A stretch of DNA of 64,000 bases from Phyllobacterium myrsinacearum (GCF_014138285.1 NZ_JACGXN010000001.1:423314-487313); one strand, 5' to 3'. Positions 26,677-36,699 are shown, counted from the first letter of the stretch. Notes: a model not told the origin generated them from the sequence alone. Numbers and translations: made by a program.

Positions 26677-28293
26677 CTATCCCTTCAGCCAGACATTCGC
26701 CCAGTTGGACACAGCCCAGCGGGGATTATCAGACACATTCTGCACCGTGTCGCGGGCAACGGTGATGAACGAGAATTCCGCTACATTGATCAGCGGCAGA
26801 TCCTCCGCCACCTTCTTCTGCAGCTGCTTGTAGAGACCGGCACGCTTGTCGCTGTCCACCGTCGATGCGGCGTCCTTGATCAGCTTGTCGACATCCGCAT
26901 TGGCATAAGCGTACTGGTTGGAGAACGGCACACCGGCGGGCAGCCCGCTTTCGAACAGGATGGTGGTGGAGATCGCCGGATCGGAACGGTAGACCGGCGT
27001 TGCCACAGTGATATCGAAATCATGGTCCGTGTAGACCGCCTTCAGATGGGCTGGCGTATCGTTGCTGACCACCTGCGCATCGATACCGACCTTTGCCAGC
27101 GCCTGCCGCAGATAATCGCCGAACTGCTTGGTTTCATTGAAGAATGGAGCCGGAAGGAGTTTCAGGGTGAAACGATTGCCGTCCGCGCCGCGCTTGTAGC
27201 CCGCCTCGTCGAGCAGCGCTTCGGCCTTTGCCGGATCGAAAGCATGGACGGCGACGTCTGGTTCGTAAAACGTCTTGTCATAGGCCGGGACCGGCCCGGT
27301 TGATGGTTTTGCATAGCCGAGGAAGATCGTCTTGACGACAAAATCCCGGTCGATGGCATGGGCAAGCGCCTGACGCACCTTCGGGTCGGCCAGTTCCTTG
27401 CGGCGATGGTTGATTTCGACGATGAGCTGGTAGGTCAATCCCTCATAACCATTGGCATAAACCTTCAGGCCCGACGACTTGGAGATGCGGCTGAGATCGG
27501 CAAGCGGGACAGCAGAGAAGGCGGCAAGCTGGATCTGTTCGGCTTCCAGTGCGTTCCCGGCAGATGAACGGTCCGGCAGGATCTGATAGACGATTTCATC
27601 CAGCAGCGGCTGGTCCTTCTGCCAGTACGTATCGTTACGCTTCAGCAGATAATATTCACCCGGCTTGTGTTCGCCGAATTTGAAGGGCCCGGTGCCGACC
27701 AGGGCCTCATTAGCCGGGTTCTTGGCAATATCGGTGCCTTCGTAGAGATGTTTCGGCACGACGGAGGTGACCACCGGCAAAGCATTGCGGATAAGCTGGA
27801 ACGGCGTCGGCTGCGAGAACCTGAAAATGGCCGTGTGGTCATCGGGCGTTTCGACGCTCTCCAGATTCTTGAAGACCACGCGCCCGAGATTTTGCAGCTT
27901 CTTCCACACTTCGAGCGCGGAGAAGGCGACGTCAGCCGACGTGAACGGCTTGCCATCATGCCATGTCACGCCTTCGCGCAGTTTGAATGTTGCGGTCAGG
28001 CCATCGGCCGAGCCCTCCCATGCGGTGGCGAGGCGCGGCGACAAGCCATCCTTGCCGTCATAGGACTGTTCGGCCAGCGGCTCGACAATCTTGCTGGCGA
28101 CAAAGAACACGCCGTTGGAGGCGACGATTGCCGGATTGAGATTGGCTGGCTCGCTGTCTCCGGCAATGATCAGACGCCCGCCTTTGACGGGCGCTTCCCC
28201 TTGCGTCCAGCCAAGCCCCGGCATGGCAGTCAGTGCCGCGGCACTGGCGGTCAGATTGAGAAAAGCGCGGCGGTTCAACAGGATACGGGACAT
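26677..28293 (-). CDS. Peptide-type ABC transporter substrate-binding protein (SBP family 5)
   Basis: 538 residues from the ATG at 28293, with AGAGGATC upstream; an upstream open stretch of 71 codons was rejected. The N-terminus MSRILLNRRAFLNLTASAAALTAMPG carries a twin-arginine motif (N-R-R-A-F-L-N), so export may use Tat. The body is a DppA/OppA-type family-5 periplasmic binding protein (AEQSYDGKDGLSPRLATAWEGS, VTWHDGKPFTSADVAFS, LVGTGPFKFGEHKPGEYYLLKRN). The ligand could be a di- or oligopeptide or another amine. It lies directly after the aminotransferase gene. Confidence 0.9.
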   Translation of the reverse strand: MSRILLNRRAFLNLTASAAALTAMPGLGWTQGEAPVKGGRLIIAGDSEPANLNPAIVASNGVFFVASKIVEPLAEQSYDGKDGLSPRLATAWEGSADGLTATFKLREGVTWHDGKPFTSADVAFSALEVWKKLQNLGRVVFKNLESVETPDDHTAIFRFSQPTPFQLIRNALPVVTSVVPKHLYEGTDIAKNPANEALVGTGPFKFGEHKPGEYYLLKRNDTYWQKDQPLLDEIVYQILPDRSSAGNALEAEQIQLAAFSAVPLADLSRISKSSGLKVYANGYEGLTYQLIVEINHRRKELADPKVRQALAHAIDRDFVVKTIFLGYAKPSTGPVPAYDKTFYEPDVAVHAFDPAKAEALLDEAGYKRGADGNRFTLKLLPAPFFNETKQFGDYLRQALAKVGIDAQVVSNDTPAHLKAVYTDHDFDITVATPVYRSDPAISTTILFESGLPAGVPFSNQYAYANADVDKLIKDAASTVDSDKRAGLYKQLQKKVAEDLPLINVAEFSFITVARDTVQNVSDNPRWAVSNWANVWLKG

Positions 28294-28306
28294 GCTTGCG
28301 ATCCTC

Positions 28307-29428
28307 TTATGGATGGGTTTGGCCAAGGGGGCGAGACAGAATCTGGCTGAGAGCCGTAATGGCGGCGCGGGCGAAGTCCGGCTTGGCGGACGCGCCCATA
28401 TGGCCGATGCGCAACAGCTTGCCTGCAGTGTCGGCGCGGCCAAGCGACAGCAGAATGCCATGCTCGTCACGCAACCGGTCACGCAGTGCGGTATCGCTGA
28501 AACCATCGGGCAGTTTGAAAGCTGTTGTCGTGGGCGCGCAGAACTCCAGCTTTTTCGGCCACAGCTTCAGGCCAAGCTCGAGCAGACCGTTGCGCGTGAT
28601 CTCTGCCGTTTCCGCATGGCGGGCCCAGACGTTTTCGGCGCCCTCTCCGGCATAGAGATCAAGCGCAGCATCCAGCGCGTAGATTTCGGCGATGGACGGC
28701 GTCACCGGAAAGGGCTTGCCCGGTTCCGAAGCGCCTTTCCAACCCAAAAGGCTGAGAAACGACCCACGCGGTGCATCCGGATTGGCCTCGATCTTGGCCC
28801 AGGCCCGCTCACTCACACTGATGAGGCTCAGGCCCGGCGTGCTGCCAAGGCATTTCGATGGGGAGGTGATGAAAATATCGACATGCGCCTCACGCGGATG
28901 AACATCCATCCCGCCAAAGGACGACACCGCATCGACAATGAGAAAGGCCCCGTGTTCGGCAACAACAGCACCGATTTCATTCAACGGATTGAGCGTGCCG
29001 GATGGCGTGTCGTGATGGCAGAGTGAGACAATCGTGATATCCGGGCGCTGGCGCAGCGCCTCGCGCACCGCCTGCGGGTCGATGATATCGTCATAGGGCA
29101 CGGCGAGCTCGACGACTTCCTTGCCATAGCGTGCGGCCCAGTTGGCAAATCCCTTGCCATAGACTCCGGAAACAAGGTTCAGAACCACATCGTCGCGGCC
29201 AATCAATGCGGCAGCGGCAGCTTCGATGCCAAGAATGGCTTCTCCCTGCATGATGACAGGCGCTGTGCCTTGCCGCAGCGCCAGCCGCAACTTCTCGATC
29301 ACGTCAGCATAGAAGCTCTGGAAGGCGGGATCATAATCATAAAGTATAGGCCTTCCGAGCGCGGCAAGCACTTGCGGATAGGCAGGAACGGGACCTGTGG
29401 TCAGCATCAGCGGCGGAATGGGGAGCAT
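28307..29428 (-). CDS. Class V aminotransferase, pyridoxamine-pyruvate/alanine-glyoxylate aminotransferase-like
   Basis: 373 residues from the ATG at 29428; a GTG at 29437 is possible. A fold-type-I PLP enzyme with the Schiff-base lysine in T-S-P-S-K-C-L-G. The N-terminal TTGPVPAYPQVLAALGRP, L-N-L-V-S-G-V-Y-G-K-G-F and C-H-H-D-T-P-S-G-T closely recall, from memory, Mesorhizobium pyridoxamine-pyruvate aminotransferase, which starts vitamin B6 degradation pathway I. Serine-glyoxylate or alanine-glyoxylate activity is the alternative. It is 13 bp upstream of the binding-protein gene and probably leads the operon. Confidence 0.8.
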   Translation of the reverse strand: MLPIPPLMLTTGPVPAYPQVLAALGRPILYDYDPAFQSFYADVIEKLRLALRQGTAPVIMQGEAILGIEAAAAALIGRDDVVLNLVSGVYGKGFANWAARYGKEVVELAVPYDDIIDPQAVREALRQRPDITIVSLCHHDTPSGTLNPLNEIGAVVAEHGAFLIVDAVSSFGGMDVHPREAHVDIFITSPSKCLGSTPGLSLISVSERAWAKIEANPDAPRGSFLSLLGWKGASEPGKPFPVTPSIAEIYALDAALDLYAGEGAENVWARHAETAEITRNGLLELGLKLWPKKLEFCAPTTTAFKLPDGFSDTALRDRLRDEHGILLSLGRADTAGKLLRIGHMGASAKPDFARAAITALSQILSRPLGQTHP

Positions 29429-29540
29429 GGGTCGCACTTTGAAATTTCATCCCATTCACGGGCGCAAATGGCACTCAAAGCAGACCATATTCTCGCTGCT
29501 GGTGGAAACCAAGAAAAACTATTTCAATATTTGAAAATGC

Positions 29541-29717
29541 GCTGGCAAAACCATCGTGCTTGATTCGTGGTTCGACAAGCTCACCATGAGGGAGAGTGGT
29601 GCTGTAAGGCTAGCAGGGGAGATTGCAGAATCGAGATATTGCAGAACCTGGCTCCCTGCAACCCACCCATCTCCCTCATGGCGAGCTTGTCGAACCACGC
29701 ACGATGGTTTTGCAGCC
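29541..29717. repeat. Interspersed inverted-repeat element B, copy 2
   Basis: 177-bp element with long imperfect arms: GGCAAAACCATCGTGC (from about 29544) to GCACGATGGTTTTGC (about 29698-29713), and inside them GTGGTTCGACAAGCTCACC to GGCGAGCTTGTCGAACCAC. The interior contains TTGCAGAACCTGGCTCCCTG, which matches the interior of copy 1 (8021-8142) in reverse orientation. It fills most of the gap between the aminotransferase and transglutaminase genes. Confidence 0.82.
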
Positions 29718-29718
29718 C

Positions 29719-30597
29719 TCACTCCAGCGGGATCACGTCGACCGATTGCTTTGCTTCCTGCGAACCGCTGGTTTTCAGCACCCCGACAATGGGCGAGACA
29801 TCGGCATAATCCCGGCCGTAACCCACGGTGATATGATCATTGCCGGCCATCATCGCATTGGTGGGGTCGAATTCCTGCCAGCCCGCTTCACGCCCGCACC
29901 AGGCGCGCACCCAGGCATGCATGGCGTCGGCACCTTCCAGCCGTTCCTTGCCGGGCGGCGGGATGGTGCGCAGAAAACCGCTGACATAGCCCGCCGGGAT
30001 ACCGATGCCGCGCAGGCCCGCAATCATGATGTGGCTGAAATCCTGACAGACCCCGGCGCGCAGGTCGAATGCTTCCCGCGCCGTGGTGCGCACATTGGTG
30101 GCGTCGGAATCGTAGGCGAAATCCGCATGGATGCGATTGCATAGATCGCTCGCCGCCTCCATGACCGTGCGCGTCTTGCCGAGACTTGCCGCGGCATAAC
30201 CGGTGATATCGGGATCGATGGCCGCATGGGCGCTTGAGGTCAGGAAATGGTGCGGCGCATCCGATGCCACCGACCAGACCCCGCGTATCTCTTTGGCCAG
30301 CCCGGCAATATCCGGCGAAACGTCGAGCATGGTCTGCGGCCGCGCCACATTGATGCGGGCGGTCATCGTCACATCGAGGGTTTCATGCGGATTGCGGTAG
30401 ACGATGGAGGTCACCGTATTGGCAAAGAAATCGGTGAAATCGGAGCGTTCCGCCGCTGAAGGGTCAAAGGACAGGCTGGAAGCGACCACGCGCTGGATGC
30501 CCGGCAGCGTCTGCGGCATCACGCGGATATGGTGGCGCCCGCCCGCTGCGGAGCGCTCGTAGTCATAATGCAGGTGAAGGCGGATATTATAGAGCAT
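29719..30597 (-). CDS. Transglutaminase-family protein (bacterial N-domain plus core)
   Basis: 292 residues. The N-terminal part (about 1-95) is the Bact_transglu_N beta domain starting MLYNIRLHLHYDYERSAAGG. The C-terminal core has an intact triad: Cys184 in R-A-G-V-C-Q-D-F-S-H, His227 in D-A-M-H-A-W-V-R-A-W and Asp244 in E-F-D-P-T-N. These enzymes act as papain-like proteases or amide-bond-forming transglutaminases. It is the third gene of a minus-strand cluster, 11 bp after the ATP-grasp/alpha-E gene, with GAGGTGGTG as its ribosome-binding site. Comparable clusters were predicted to make or cleave unusual peptide tags (Iyer et al. 2009). No signal peptide. Confidence 0.88.
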   Translation of the reverse strand: MLYNIRLHLHYDYERSAAGGRHHIRVMPQTLPGIQRVVASSLSFDPSAAERSDFTDFFANTVTSIVYRNPHETLDVTMTARINVARPQTMLDVSPDIAGLAKEIRGVWSVASDAPHHFLTSSAHAAIDPDITGYAAASLGKTRTVMEAASDLCNRIHADFAYDSDATNVRTTAREAFDLRAGVCQDFSHIMIAGLRGIGIPAGYVSGFLRTIPPPGKERLEGADAMHAWVRAWCGREAGWQEFDPTNAMMAGNDHITVGYGRDYADVSPIVGVLKTSGSQEAKQSVDVIPLE

Positions 30598-30608
30598 TCT
30601 TCACCACC

Positions 30609-33005
30609 TCAGGCAAAATACGTGTCGGAGATGGTATCGGACAGCGCGCCGATTTCACTGGCAAGATCATGCAGTGTGTCGGCGGTCAGTTCACTCGATT
30701 CCATGATGGCAAGCTGCGTGTGAAGACGCAGCACATCCTTGGAAAAGGCGGGCATATGCGCACCCGCCTCGCGCTGCGGCAACAGGTTGAACTCGGTTTT
30801 GAGCGCATCCAGCTGGAAAATGATCGAGCGGGGATTGAGCGGGTCAAGCGCCAGAAGGTCAAGCACGCTCAGACGCCCGGAATAGACGCTGTACTGCCGC
30901 CGGTGCGTCATGACGCTGTCGCCGATTTCCAGCAGCATTTCCAACGCACCTTCCGGCGCTTCATGCCGCGACAGGTTCGCGAGGATACGCGCCATCTGGA
31001 TACCGCGTTCCAGCCTGCGGCCGATTTCAAGGAAACGCCATCCGGTGAAACGATACATGTTTTCATGCACCAGACCGGAGAACCCGGCGAGCTTGCGCAG
31101 GATAATGGTCATGGCGCGGGTGCCGTCATCGCCCTGCGAGACGACATCCTGAAAACGGTGAACGGTCTTTGACAGATCGCGCAATGCCAGCCAGCCATCG
31201 GGCGAGAAACGGTCGCGGATACGCCCGGCACTCAGCATGGCGCCATCGATGGAGCGCAAGAGCCCCTTTGGAACGGCCTCATCAAGGTCGATACCCATCG
31301 GCTTGAGCTGATCACGCATTTCCGTCAACAGCGGCAACTCCGCATTGGCGGTCTCGGCATAGCGGGCATGACAGGCCCGCAGAATACGCGCCGTGGCTTC
31401 CGCACGCTCGATATAGCGCCCCATCCACATCAGGTTTTCGGCTGCACGGCTCGGCAGCGTGCCCGGCACGTTGCGGCGGAAGGCGTCATCCTCGCGCGGC
31501 AGCAGCGTGTCCTTGCGCACGGGTGCCGAACTGGTGATCCACACATCCGCCGCCTGGCCGCCGCGCTGCATGGCGATTGCGGCCGTGTCGAGCGTGAAAC
31601 CAACGCGGGCAAAACCGCCCGGCATGAAACTCCAGCCATCGCGGTGGCGCGCTGCAAAGACGCGCAGGACAAAGGGGCGCGGTTCCAGCTTGCCGTCCAC
31701 ATAGACCGGCGTCGTCGACAGTTTGACTGCTTCCTGACCAACCAGTCCGCGACCATCGGTCTGCAGTTTCTGCAGCAATGCCTGACGCGCCGCGTCGTCC
31801 AGCGCAGAACCCAGAACCGTGGCCTGCACATCTTCAAACGGCAACCGCGTCGACAGCGCCGGACCGACCATCATCTGGTCCAACCGCTTTATCACCTGCT
31901 GCCGTTCCTTCTCCTGACCGCACCACCACGTGGCAATGCTGGGCAAGGCGAGATCACGGTCGTGCAGGGCTTTGGAAATCGCGGGAAGGAAGGCGAGCAA
32001 TGCCCGGGTTTCAAGAATGCCCGATCCCAGCGCATTGACCAGCGAGACGGAACGTTGGCGCAGCGCGCCAACCATGCCTGGTGTGCCGATCCACGAATCC
32101 GATTTCAGTTCCAGCGGGTCCATATAGGCGGCATCCATGCGCCGCCATAAGACGTCGATGGGCTTGAGGCCGGAAACGGTACGCACCATGACCCTGCCCT
32201 TGCTGACGGTCAGGTCATCGCCCTCCAGCAGCATGATGCCGAGATAACGGGCGATATAGGCGTGTTCGAAATAGGTTTCGTTGTTCGGTCCCGGCGTGAG
32301 AATAGCCGCGCGGCCTGCAGGATCATGGATCAGGCTCTGCAGGGAATCGCGGAAATCCTTGAAGAACCCGGCGAGGCGATGAACATTCATCGCCGTGGAA
32401 ATATCCGATAATGCCCGGGTGGTGGCAACACGGTTTTCCAGCGCAAATCCGGCACCCGAGGGCGCCTGCGTGCGGTCACCCAGCACCCACCACTGGCCAT
32501 TCGGTGCGCGCCCGAGCTCAAAGGCGCAGAAATGCAGGAAATGCCCGCTCGCAGGTTTGATACCGGCTACGGGATGCAGGAACTCCGGGTTCGACGCGAT
32601 CAGATCCGGCGGCAGCAGCCCATCGCGCACCAGCCGGTTGTCGCCATAGATATCGGCAACAATATCCTCCAGAAGATCGGCGCGCTGGGTCAACCCTGTC
32701 GTGATGGCGCGCCAATCATCCTCGTTGATGAGAATCGGGATATGGGCGAGCGGCCATTCGCGCTCCTGTGTCCCGGTCTCGTCATAGACACGGTAAAACA
32801 CACCCGCGTCGTGCAGATACTGATTGGCACGGGCAAAACGGGTGGCGAGCTTGTCGGGGCCGAGGGTGTCGAGCGAGCGCAGCAGCTTTTCCCAACCGGG
32901 CCGGACAGCCCCGTCGGGATCAATCATCTCATCCGCGACGCCCTGCAGCGGCTTGTAGCCCGCGAGAAGACCGGAGGGCGGGGTGGATTTCACACTCTGT
33001 GACAT
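30609..33005 (-). CDS. Circularly permuted ATP-grasp protein fused to alpha-E domain
   Basis: 798 residues. About 80-490 is the circularly permuted type-2 ATP-grasp module (DUF404/DUF407), with N-E-D-D-W-R, F-E-L-G-R-A-P-N-G-Q-W-W-V-L-G-D-R, L-T-P-G-P-N-N-E-T-Y-F-E-H and F-V-L-R-V-F-A-A-R. From about 517 the all-helical alpha-E (DUF403) domain begins (SRAAENLMWMGRYIERAEA) and runs to the C-terminus. ATP-grasp enzymes make carboxylate-amine bonds via acyl-phosphates. Many genomes carry the two domains as separate genes; here they are fused. It is between the two transglutaminase genes, preceded by palindromic element A. Confidence 0.9.
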   Translation of the reverse strand: MSQSVKSTPPSGLLAGYKPLQGVADEMIDPDGAVRPGWEKLLRSLDTLGPDKLATRFARANQYLHDAGVFYRVYDETGTQEREWPLAHIPILINEDDWRAITTGLTQRADLLEDIVADIYGDNRLVRDGLLPPDLIASNPEFLHPVAGIKPASGHFLHFCAFELGRAPNGQWWVLGDRTQAPSGAGFALENRVATTRALSDISTAMNVHRLAGFFKDFRDSLQSLIHDPAGRAAILTPGPNNETYFEHAYIARYLGIMLLEGDDLTVSKGRVMVRTVSGLKPIDVLWRRMDAAYMDPLELKSDSWIGTPGMVGALRQRSVSLVNALGSGILETRALLAFLPAISKALHDRDLALPSIATWWCGQEKERQQVIKRLDQMMVGPALSTRLPFEDVQATVLGSALDDAARQALLQKLQTDGRGLVGQEAVKLSTTPVYVDGKLEPRPFVLRVFAARHRDGWSFMPGGFARVGFTLDTAAIAMQRGGQAADVWITSSAPVRKDTLLPREDDAFRRNVPGTLPSRAAENLMWMGRYIERAEATARILRACHARYAETANAELPLLTEMRDQLKPMGIDLDEAVPKGLLRSIDGAMLSAGRIRDRFSPDGWLALRDLSKTVHRFQDVVSQGDDGTRAMTIILRKLAGFSGLVHENMYRFTGWRFLEIGRRLERGIQMARILANLSRHEAPEGALEMLLEIGDSVMTHRRQYSVYSGRLSVLDLLALDPLNPRSIIFQLDALKTEFNLLPQREAGAHMPAFSKDVLRLHTQLAIMESSELTADTLHDLASEIGALSDTISDTYFA

Positions 33006-33014
33006 GGATTACGA

Positions 33015-33175
33015 TACCCCCCTCTGGGCTGTCGCCCGTCTCCCCCGCAAGGGGGGAGATCACATCGGCATCGATGGTGTTGTTCAAGCTTCAACAGTAA
33101 AGGTTGCCTGAAACAATAATGAAGGCCGATCTCCCCCCTTGCGGGGGAGATGCCCGACAGGGCAGAGGGGGGTGA
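33015..33175. repeat. Palindromic intergenic element A, copy 2
   Basis: About 161 bp with outer arms CCCCCCTCTGGGCTGTCG / GACAGGGCAGAGGGGGG and inner arms CTCCCCCGCAAGGGGGGAG / CTCCCCCCTTGCGGGGGAG. It occupies the 198-bp gap between the DUF2126 gene and the ATP-grasp gene, so a transcript across this operon would carry a large hairpin. Confidence 0.88.
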
Positions 33176-33203
33176 AATCTCCACGTCCATCAATCGCACG
33201 ACC

Positions 33204-36200
33204 TCAATGCCTTGGCCTTCTCAGATCAAGGGTCATCGGAAATTCACCCGATGGCTGTTCCCTGCGCAATTCATATCCCCCTGCCGTATGGCCGCGCGGC
33301 TCGAAACGCGCAAGCCGGCGCGCTTCAGCCTCGTTCGAGTTGACCGGGAACGTATCATAGCTGCGCCCGCCGGGGTGTGCGACATGATAGACGCAACCGC
33401 CAATCGCGCGTTGCGACCACTGGTCGTAAATATCGAAGACCAGCGGCGTGTTGACAGGAATCATCGGATGCAGGCCGGAGCGCGGCTGCCACGCCTTGTA
33501 GCGCACCCCGGCAACTGCCGTGCCCTGGCTGTCCGTCATTTTCAGCGGCACCTCGCGGCCGTTGCAGGCCACGCTGTAACGCGCCGGGTTGAAACCGTCG
33601 ACCTTGACCTGAAGCCGTTCCACCGATGAATCGACGAAGCGCACCGTGCCGCCGATGGCACCCTGCTCGCCCATGACATGCCACGGCTCCAGCGCCTGCC
33701 GGATTTCCAGCTTCACGCCTTCATTTTCGATTTCGCCGCAGAAGGGAAAGCGGAACTCCAGCTGTGCTTCAAACCATTCCGGCCGGAAATCAAAGCCGTT
33801 CTCGCGCAGGTCGGCGAGAACATCGAGGAAATCCTGCCAGACAAAGGCCGGCAGCATGAAGCGGTCATGCAGCGACGTTCCCCAGCGGACAAAGTTGCCC
33901 TGAATCGGGTTGTTCCAGAACCGGGCGATCAGCGCGCGGATCAGCAATTGCTGGGCAAGACTCATACGTGCATTGGGCGGCATCTCGAAACCGCGGAACT
34001 CGACCAGACCGAGCCTCCCCGTGGGACCATCGGGCGAGAACAGCTTGTCGATGCAGATTTCCGAACGATGCGTGTTGCCGGTGACATCCACCAGCAGATT
34101 GCGGAACAGCCGGTCGACCAGCCATGGCAAAGGCGGCGTGCCTTCGCCCGGCCGGGGCACCTGAGCCAAGGCGATTTCCAGCTCGTACATACTGTCGTGC
34201 CGCGCCTCGTCGATGCGCGGCGCCTGACTGGTTGGACCGATGAACAGGCCGGAGAACATGTAGGACAGCGATGGATGGCGCTGCCAGTGCAGGACAAGGC
34301 TTTTCAGCAGATCAGGGCGGCGCAGGAACGGGCTGTTGGCAGGCGTTTCACCGCCGACCACCACATGGTTGCCGCCGCCGGTGCCCGTATGACGGCCATC
34401 GATCATGAATTTATCGGCACCGAGACGCGTCTCCCGCGCTTCCTCATAGATCGCGGTCGTCGTCTCCACGCAGTCGCGCCAGTTGGTGGCCGGGTGGATA
34501 TTCACCTCGATCACACCCGGATCCGGCGCAACGCGGATGACGCTGACGCGAGGATCCTGCGGCGGGCCATAGCCTTCGATATGCACCGGCAGGCCCAGTT
34601 TGTGGGCAGCAGCTTCTGCAGCCGCCACCAGTTCCAGATAGTCTTCAAGCGCCTCGACCGGCGGCATGAACACGCTGAGGCGCCCATCCCTCGGCTCCAC
34701 CGATATGGCGGTGCGCACTGCCCCGCCGATTTCACCGAGTTCCTGCTCCACCCTCTCCTGCTGATTGCCTTCAGCCGCGGTAAAGGACGCGACGGCCAAT
34801 GTGCTTTCACGCGGCTGCGGCGCGGTGCGCGGTAAGGGCTCCGGCAATGCTCCACGATCCACCGAAGGATCGACCGGAACGATATAGGGATACTCAGAAG
34901 CCGGAACATGCGGCAGGGCACCAAGCGGCAGACGGTATCCGACAGGCGAATCCCCCGGCACAAGAAACAGCTTGCCGCGCCGTGTCTTCCATTTCTCGCT
35001 GCGCCAGCGCGGCCCTGACGCCTGACTGTTCCAGCGTTGCACCGGCAGGACAAAGCCGCTCGGTTCGGTCAGACCGCGTTCAAAAACCCGGGCGATACGG
35101 CTGCGCTCTTCCGGGTCCTTTAGTTTTGAGTTGGAGGGATCGACATTGTCAGGGAGATTGCCTTCCTTGACGATCCATTCGGCGGGATCCTCGTAGGCGG
35201 GCGCGACCATCTCCTCTTCAACGCCAAGCTCTTCCGCCAATGCGACGAGAAGTTTCCCGGCATCTTCCGGCTTGACGTCAACCGTGCTGTTCTCGGGCGC
35301 GATCAGATCGGGGTTGACCCAGATCGGCTTGCCGTCCTTGCGCCAGTAGAGCGAGAACGTCCAGCGCGGCAGGCTCTCGCCCGGATACCATTTGCCCTGC
35401 CCGTAATGCAGAAAACCGCCCGGGGCGAAGCGCTCACGCAACCGGCGGATCAGCTTGTCGGCCTTTTCCCGCTTCGTCGGCCCCACCGCATCGGTGTTCC
35501 ATTCGCCCGATTCAAAATCATCGATGGACACGAATGTGGGCTCGCCGCCCATGGTCAGGCGCACATCCCGCTCTTTCAGGATGGCATCCACCTTTTCACC
35601 GAGAGCATCGAGCGCATTCCAGGATTCGTCCGAAAACGGTTTGGTGATGCGCGGATGCTCGGACACACGCGTCACGCGCATATCGAAACCGAATTCCACG
35701 TTGGCGAATTCCGCCATGCCGGAAATGGGTGCTGCGTTGCGGTAATGCGGCGTGGCGGCAAGCGGCACGTGGCTTTCGCCGGTCAGGAGCCCTGACGTAG
35801 GATCAAGGCCGATCCAGCCTGCCCCCGGCAGATAGACTTCGCACCATGCGTGGAGATCGGTAAAATCCTTGTCCGTTCCGGCGGGACCATCGATGGCGAC
35901 GAGATCAGGCTTCAGCTGGATGAGGTAGCCGGAGACAAACCGCGCAGCCAACCCGAGATTGCGCAGAACCTGCACCAGCAGCCAGCTTGAATCCCGGCAC
36001 GATCCCGAACGCAGGTTCAATGTGGCATCGGGCTCCTGAACGCCGGTTTCCATGCGGATGACATAGCCGATCTCGCGCTGGATACGTGCGTTGAGATCAA
36101 CCACGAAATTCACTGTGTTGGTGGGCGTGCGATCAATCGTTTCGAGGAACGCGGAAACGAGCGGCCCCGCCGGTTCCGGTTTCATGTAGATCGACAGATC

Positions 36201-36536
36201 GTCGCTTATCTCTTCGGGATAGCTGAAGGGCCAAGTCTCGGCGACCGGTTCGACAAAGAAGTCGAACGGATTGTAGACTGTCATGTCGGCAACGAGATCA
36301 ACCTCGATTTTCAGTTCCGTAACCGGTTCGGGAAAGACAAAACGGGCGAGGAAATTGCCGTAGGGATCCTGCTGCAGGTTGACGAAATGATTGGCCGGAC
36401 TGACTTTCAGGGAATGGCTGAGAACCTTGGTTCTGGAATGGGGCGCTGGCTGGAGCCGGATAATCTGCGGCCCGAGCATGATGGGCCGGTCATACTTGTA
36501 ATGCGTCAGGTGATAGACTGCTGCGTGAATTGCCAT
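33204..36536 (-). CDS. DUF2126 protein with N-terminal transglutaminase domain
   Basis: 1110 residues. Residues about 1-110 are a transglutaminase N domain; the core follows with triad Cys180 (R-S-G-S-C-R-D-S-S), His229 (D-L-H-A-W-C-E-V-Y) and Asp245 (I-G-L-D-P-T-S-G). From about 340 the large DUF2126 (COG4196) region starts at L-T-M-G-G-E-P-T-F, and includes [20 protein letters not shown] and [11 protein letters not shown]. Published analysis placed this region near glutamine-synthetase/GCS-like COOH-NH2 ligases, so one polypeptide may combine amide ligation and cleavage. The start has GAGGCGAC. It is first in the three-gene cluster; no signal peptide, so cytoplasmic. Confidence 0.9.
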   Translation of the reverse strand: MAIHAAVYHLTHYKYDRPIMLGPQIIRLQPAPHSRTKVLSHSLKVSPANHFVNLQQDPYGNFLARFVFPEPVTELKIEVDLVADMTVYNPFDFFVEPVAETWPFSYPEEISDDLSIYMKPEPAGPLVSAFLETIDRTPTNTVNFVVDLNARIQREIGYVIRMETGVQEPDATLNLRSGSCRDSSWLLVQVLRNLGLAARFVSGYLIQLKPDLVAIDGPAGTDKDFTDLHAWCEVYLPGAGWIGLDPTSGLLTGESHVPLAATPHYRNAAPISGMAEFANVEFGFDMRVTRVSEHPRITKPFSDESWNALDALGEKVDAILKERDVRLTMGGEPTFVSIDDFESGEWNTDAVGPTKREKADKLIRRLRERFAPGGFLHYGQGKWYPGESLPRWTFSLYWRKDGKPIWVNPDLIAPENSTVDVKPEDAGKLLVALAEELGVEEEMVAPAYEDPAEWIVKEGNLPDNVDPSNSKLKDPEERSRIARVFERGLTEPSGFVLPVQRWNSQASGPRWRSEKWKTRRGKLFLVPGDSPVGYRLPLGALPHVPASEYPYIVPVDPSVDRGALPEPLPRTAPQPRESTLAVASFTAAEGNQQERVEQELGEIGGAVRTAISVEPRDGRLSVFMPPVEALEDYLELVAAAEAAAHKLGLPVHIEGYGPPQDPRVSVIRVAPDPGVIEVNIHPATNWRDCVETTTAIYEEARETRLGADKFMIDGRHTGTGGGNHVVVGGETPANSPFLRRPDLLKSLVLHWQRHPSLSYMFSGLFIGPTSQAPRIDEARHDSMYELEIALAQVPRPGEGTPPLPWLVDRLFRNLLVDVTGNTHRSEICIDKLFSPDGPTGRLGLVEFRGFEMPPNARMSLAQQLLIRALIARFWNNPIQGNFVRWGTSLHDRFMLPAFVWQDFLDVLADLRENGFDFRPEWFEAQLEFRFPFCGEIENEGVKLEIRQALEPWHVMGEQGAIGGTVRFVDSSVERLQVKVDGFNPARYSVACNGREVPLKMTDSQGTAVAGVRYKAWQPRSGLHPMIPVNTPLVFDIYDQWSQRAIGGCVYHVAHPGGRSYDTFPVNSNEAEARRLARFEPRGHTAGGYELRREQPSGEFPMTLDLRRPRH

Positions 36537-36625
36537 GTCGCCTCAAAAATCGGTTTCGAAAAGCTATGATTCCACAAATGCTCCCGACACTCTAACGAGT
36601 TGTCGGCCAATTGAAATCTTTCATT

Positions 36626-36642
36626 TGCCAAAAAATTTGGCA
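36626..36642. promoter_or_regulatory. Palindrome upstream of the DUF2126 cluster
   Basis: TGCCAAA-N3-TTTGGCA is a perfect 7+7 inverted repeat 90 bp upstream of the DUF2126 start, in the divergent gap shared with the riboswitch operon. It looks like a dimeric repressor site; no cognate regulator gene is adjacent. The rest of the 472-bp gap is AT-rich and then the riboswitch. Confidence 0.35.
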
Positions 36643-36699
36643 GCCTCAAAAATTGCCGCATAAACGTGCTTGCAACAATGCATCTGCCCGCATAGCATC

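Noticed and set aside
28294-28506. 71-codon upstream extension of the peptide-binding protein
   Set aside because: No family character and inside the aminotransferase gene; the ATG at 28293 has a ribosome-binding site and a proper signal peptide.
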